Assembly: GCA_905233805.1 (NCBI GenBank)
Contig: CAJOER010000104.1
Span: forward strand, 1-5,922
DNA length: 5,922 nucleotides
From: an uncultured Eubacterium sp.
GTDB taxonomy: Bacteria > Bacillota > Clostridia > Oscillospirales > Acutalibacteraceae
Direction of reading: 5' to 3'
Every line of letters begins with the position of its first letter. Position 1 is the first letter of the stretch. The notes under the pieces were generated by a model. That model saw only the letters and a program-made list of their open reading frames with translations. It was not told the origin of the DNA and made no database searches. Position numbers and translations under genes: made by a program. Below, piece by piece: positions 4,411 through 5,922 of the stretch.

Positions 4411-5922
4411 TGGCATACGATATGATGTTCTCGCCTATGAAAATAGGTAATATGGAGGTTAAAAACCGTATAGTTATGACCGCGGCTGAATTCAGTCTCG
4501 GCCAGATGAACGGCGAGCCGACCGAAAGAATGATGAACTATTTTGAAGAGAGAGCAAAGGGAGGAGTAGGGCTCATTATCCCCGGTATCTGCCGCGTAAA
4601 CGATATGGGCGCCGCCTCAACCTTTACCCAGCTTTCCATGAGCTCCGACCGTCATATCGAGCCCATGCGCGAGATGGTAAGGCGTATTCACAAATACGGC
4701 GCAAAGCTCTGTATCCAGCTCCACCACCCGGGACGTCAGGGCTATGCAAGCTCAATCAATACGCTACCCCTGATTATCCCCTTTGCAGACAGGTTCCCGA
4801 AGATGCCGTCAATGCTTTTCAAAGCGACTCCGCTTCTTCTCGACCTTGAACAGAAAAAGGTCTGCTTCTCGCTTCAGTGCCCGTCAAAATGCGAGCTTTC
4901 AGCTCACGGCGCAACGCGAATTCACGCTATGTCAAAGCGCGAGGTGCATAACCTTCGCGACGACTTTATCGCCGCTGCGGTAAGGTGTAAAAAAGCGGGC
5001 GTTGACTGCGTTGAGCTTCACGCAACCCACGGCTATATTTTGCAGCAGTTCCTTTCCCCGAACACTAATCAGCGTACCGACGAATACGGCGGCTCCTTTG
5101 ATAACCGCCTTCGCTTTATTACCGAGATTATTGAGGGTATCAAAACTCAGTGCGGCAAGGATTACCCCCTCATCGTAAGACTCGGCGTTGACGAGATGTA
5201 CGATAAAATCGGCAAGCCCGGCAAGGGCTACGGCCTTGAAGAGGGTAAAAAAATGGCGAAGCGCCTTGAAGCCCTCGGCGTTGACGCGCTCAACGTTTCC
5301 TCGGCGTGCTACGATACGTATAACTACTGGCTTGAGCCGACCTCGTTTGAACCGGGCTGGAGAGCTTACCTCGCAAAGGAAATCAAGGGCGTAGTTGATA
5401 TTCCCGTTATCGCGGCCAACTTCATCCGCTCCCCCGAGCAGGCGGAAAAGCAGCTTGAAGAGGGCTATCAGGATTTCGTCGGCTCCGCGCGTAACTTTAT
5501 CTGCGACCCCTACTGGGCAAAGAAAGCCGAAGAGGGACATCCCGAAAGAATCAGGCGCTGTATCGGCTGTCTGCACTGTATTAAATCCTTTATCTTCAAC
5601 GCCTCATATAAAGGCGCTCCCGGCGAGTGCGCGCTCAACCCCGCCGTCGGTATGGAAAAGGAATATGAGAATATGCCTAAGACTGGCAGAGGCCTTAAAG
5701 TAGTCGTAGTAGGCGCAGGCCCCGCGGGGCTCACCGCCGCGATTACGCTTAAAAAGAGGGGCTTTGAGCCGGTCGTTCTTGAAAAGGAAAAAGAGGCAGG
5801 CGGCCAGGTAAATATCGCCGCCTCGGGACCGCATAAGGATAAGCTCCACTGGGCTATCGAGGATATGCTCACCGAGTGCTCGCTGCTCGGCATCGAGATT
5901 AAATGCAATACCGACGCCACCG
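4410..5922 (+). CDS. Old Yellow Enzyme/2,4-dienoyl-CoA reductase-type flavo-iron-sulfur oxidoreductase, 3' end missing
   Basis: The frame opens at ATG 4410-4412, overlapping the SDR stop by one base, with AAAGGAG at 4396-4402 seven bases upstream, and stays open for 504 codons to the right edge. Domains in order: an FMN-binding TIM barrel (1 to ~370) with QLHHPGRQG (103-111) and VELHATHGY (201-209) followed by QQFLSPNTNQRTDEYGGS; Y209 corresponds to the catalytic Tyr of FadH. Next are cysteines for a 4Fe-4S cluster, C384, C387, C390 and C407. Then an FAD-binding Rossmann fold begins, VVVVGAGPAGLTAA, with GAGPAG at 435-440. The NAD(P) domain would follow outside the window; full-length relatives have about 640-670 residues. 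Such enzymes reduce activated C=C bonds (enoyl-CoA, flavonoid or steroid enones) using NAD(P)H. About 40 extra residues lie between the HHPGR motif and the catalytic Tyr compared with E. coli FadH. The substrate is unknown. Confidence 0.88.
   Translation, partial: MAYDMMFSPMKIGNMEVKNRIVMTAAEFSLGQMNGEPTERMMNYFEERAKGGVGLIIPGICRVNDMGAASTFTQLSMSSDRHIEPMREMVRRIHKYGAKLCIQLHHPGRQGYASSINTLPLIIPFADRFPKMPSMLFKATPLLLDLEQKKVCFSLQCPSKCELSAHGATRIHAMSKREVHNLRDDFIAAAVRCKKAGVDCVELHATHGYILQQFLSPNTNQRTDEYGGSFDNRLRFITEIIEGIKTQCGKDYPLIVRLGVDEMYDKIGKPGKGYGLEEGKKMAKRLEALGVDALNVSSACYDTYNYWLEPTSFEPGWRAYLAKEIKGVVDIPVIAANFIRSPEQAEKQLEEGYQDFVGSARNFICDPYWAKKAEEGHPERIRRCIGCLHCIKSFIFNASYKGAPGECALNPAVGMEKEYENMPKTGRGLKVVVVGAGPAGLTAAITLKKRGFEPVVLEKEKEAGGQVNIAASGPHKDKLHWAIEDMLTECSLLGIEIKCNTDAT

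Noticed and set aside
3805..4416. Minus-strand open frame of 203 codons opposite the SDR gene
   Set aside because: It lies wholly antisense to the SDR, whose TGASSGIG and YSASK motifs prove the plus-strand reading; no ribosome site or family match was seen.
4932..5576. Minus-strand open frame of 214 codons opposite the OYE gene
   Set aside because: It is antisense to a clearly recognisable flavoenzyme with intact motifs, shows no family resemblance, and arises from the GC-rich third positions of the plus-strand gene.

Overview
The window looks like chromosome of an anaerobic Firmicute of the class Clostridia, plausibly a gut Ruminococcaceae/Oscillospiraceae-type commensal. This is inferred from GGAG-type ribosome binding sites, tightly overlapping genes, codon use and the character of the proteins (Fe-S ene-reductase, Cof-type HAD phosphatase, GH30). 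No species can be named from the sequence alone.

Left part (1-609, minus strand): two genes read leftwards out of an AT-rich divergent promoter region. The first (609-151) appears to be a chimera. Its first ~37 residues match the N-terminus of clostridial AMP-forming acyl-CoA synthetases, and the rest is the C-terminal half of a DUF4417 protein. DUF4417 genes are often carried on mobile elements. The second gene overlaps it by one base, starts with a glycine-rich stretch and runs off the left edge. I read this as the end of an accessory (mobile or prophage-like) segment joined to a host acyl-CoA synthetase gene, although a misassembly could look the same.

Middle (610-781): a divergent regulatory region with one candidate minus-strand promoter and two candidate plus-strand promoters. 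A perfect 7-bp inverted repeat sits between the -35 and -10 of one of them and looks like an operator. A second, imperfect inverted repeat lies downstream.

Right part (782-5922, plus strand): one compact operon with overlaps of 8, 4 and 1 bp and a single 4-bp gap. In order it encodes a DUF2238/YjdF-like membrane protein, a Cof-type HAD phosphatase broken by a one-base frameshift, a GH30 glycoside hydrolase with no signal peptide, a classical short-chain dehydrogenase/reductase, and an Old Yellow Enzyme/2,4-dienoyl-CoA reductase-type flavo-iron-sulfur enzyme that continues past the right edge. A cytoplasmic glycosidase, an SDR and an ene-reductase together suggest import of a small glycoside, removal of its sugar and reduction of the aglycone (enone and ketone/alcohol chemistry). 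That pathway is inference; no substrate can be read from the sequence. No tRNA, rRNA, CRISPR array, complete insertion sequence or convincing terminator was seen.
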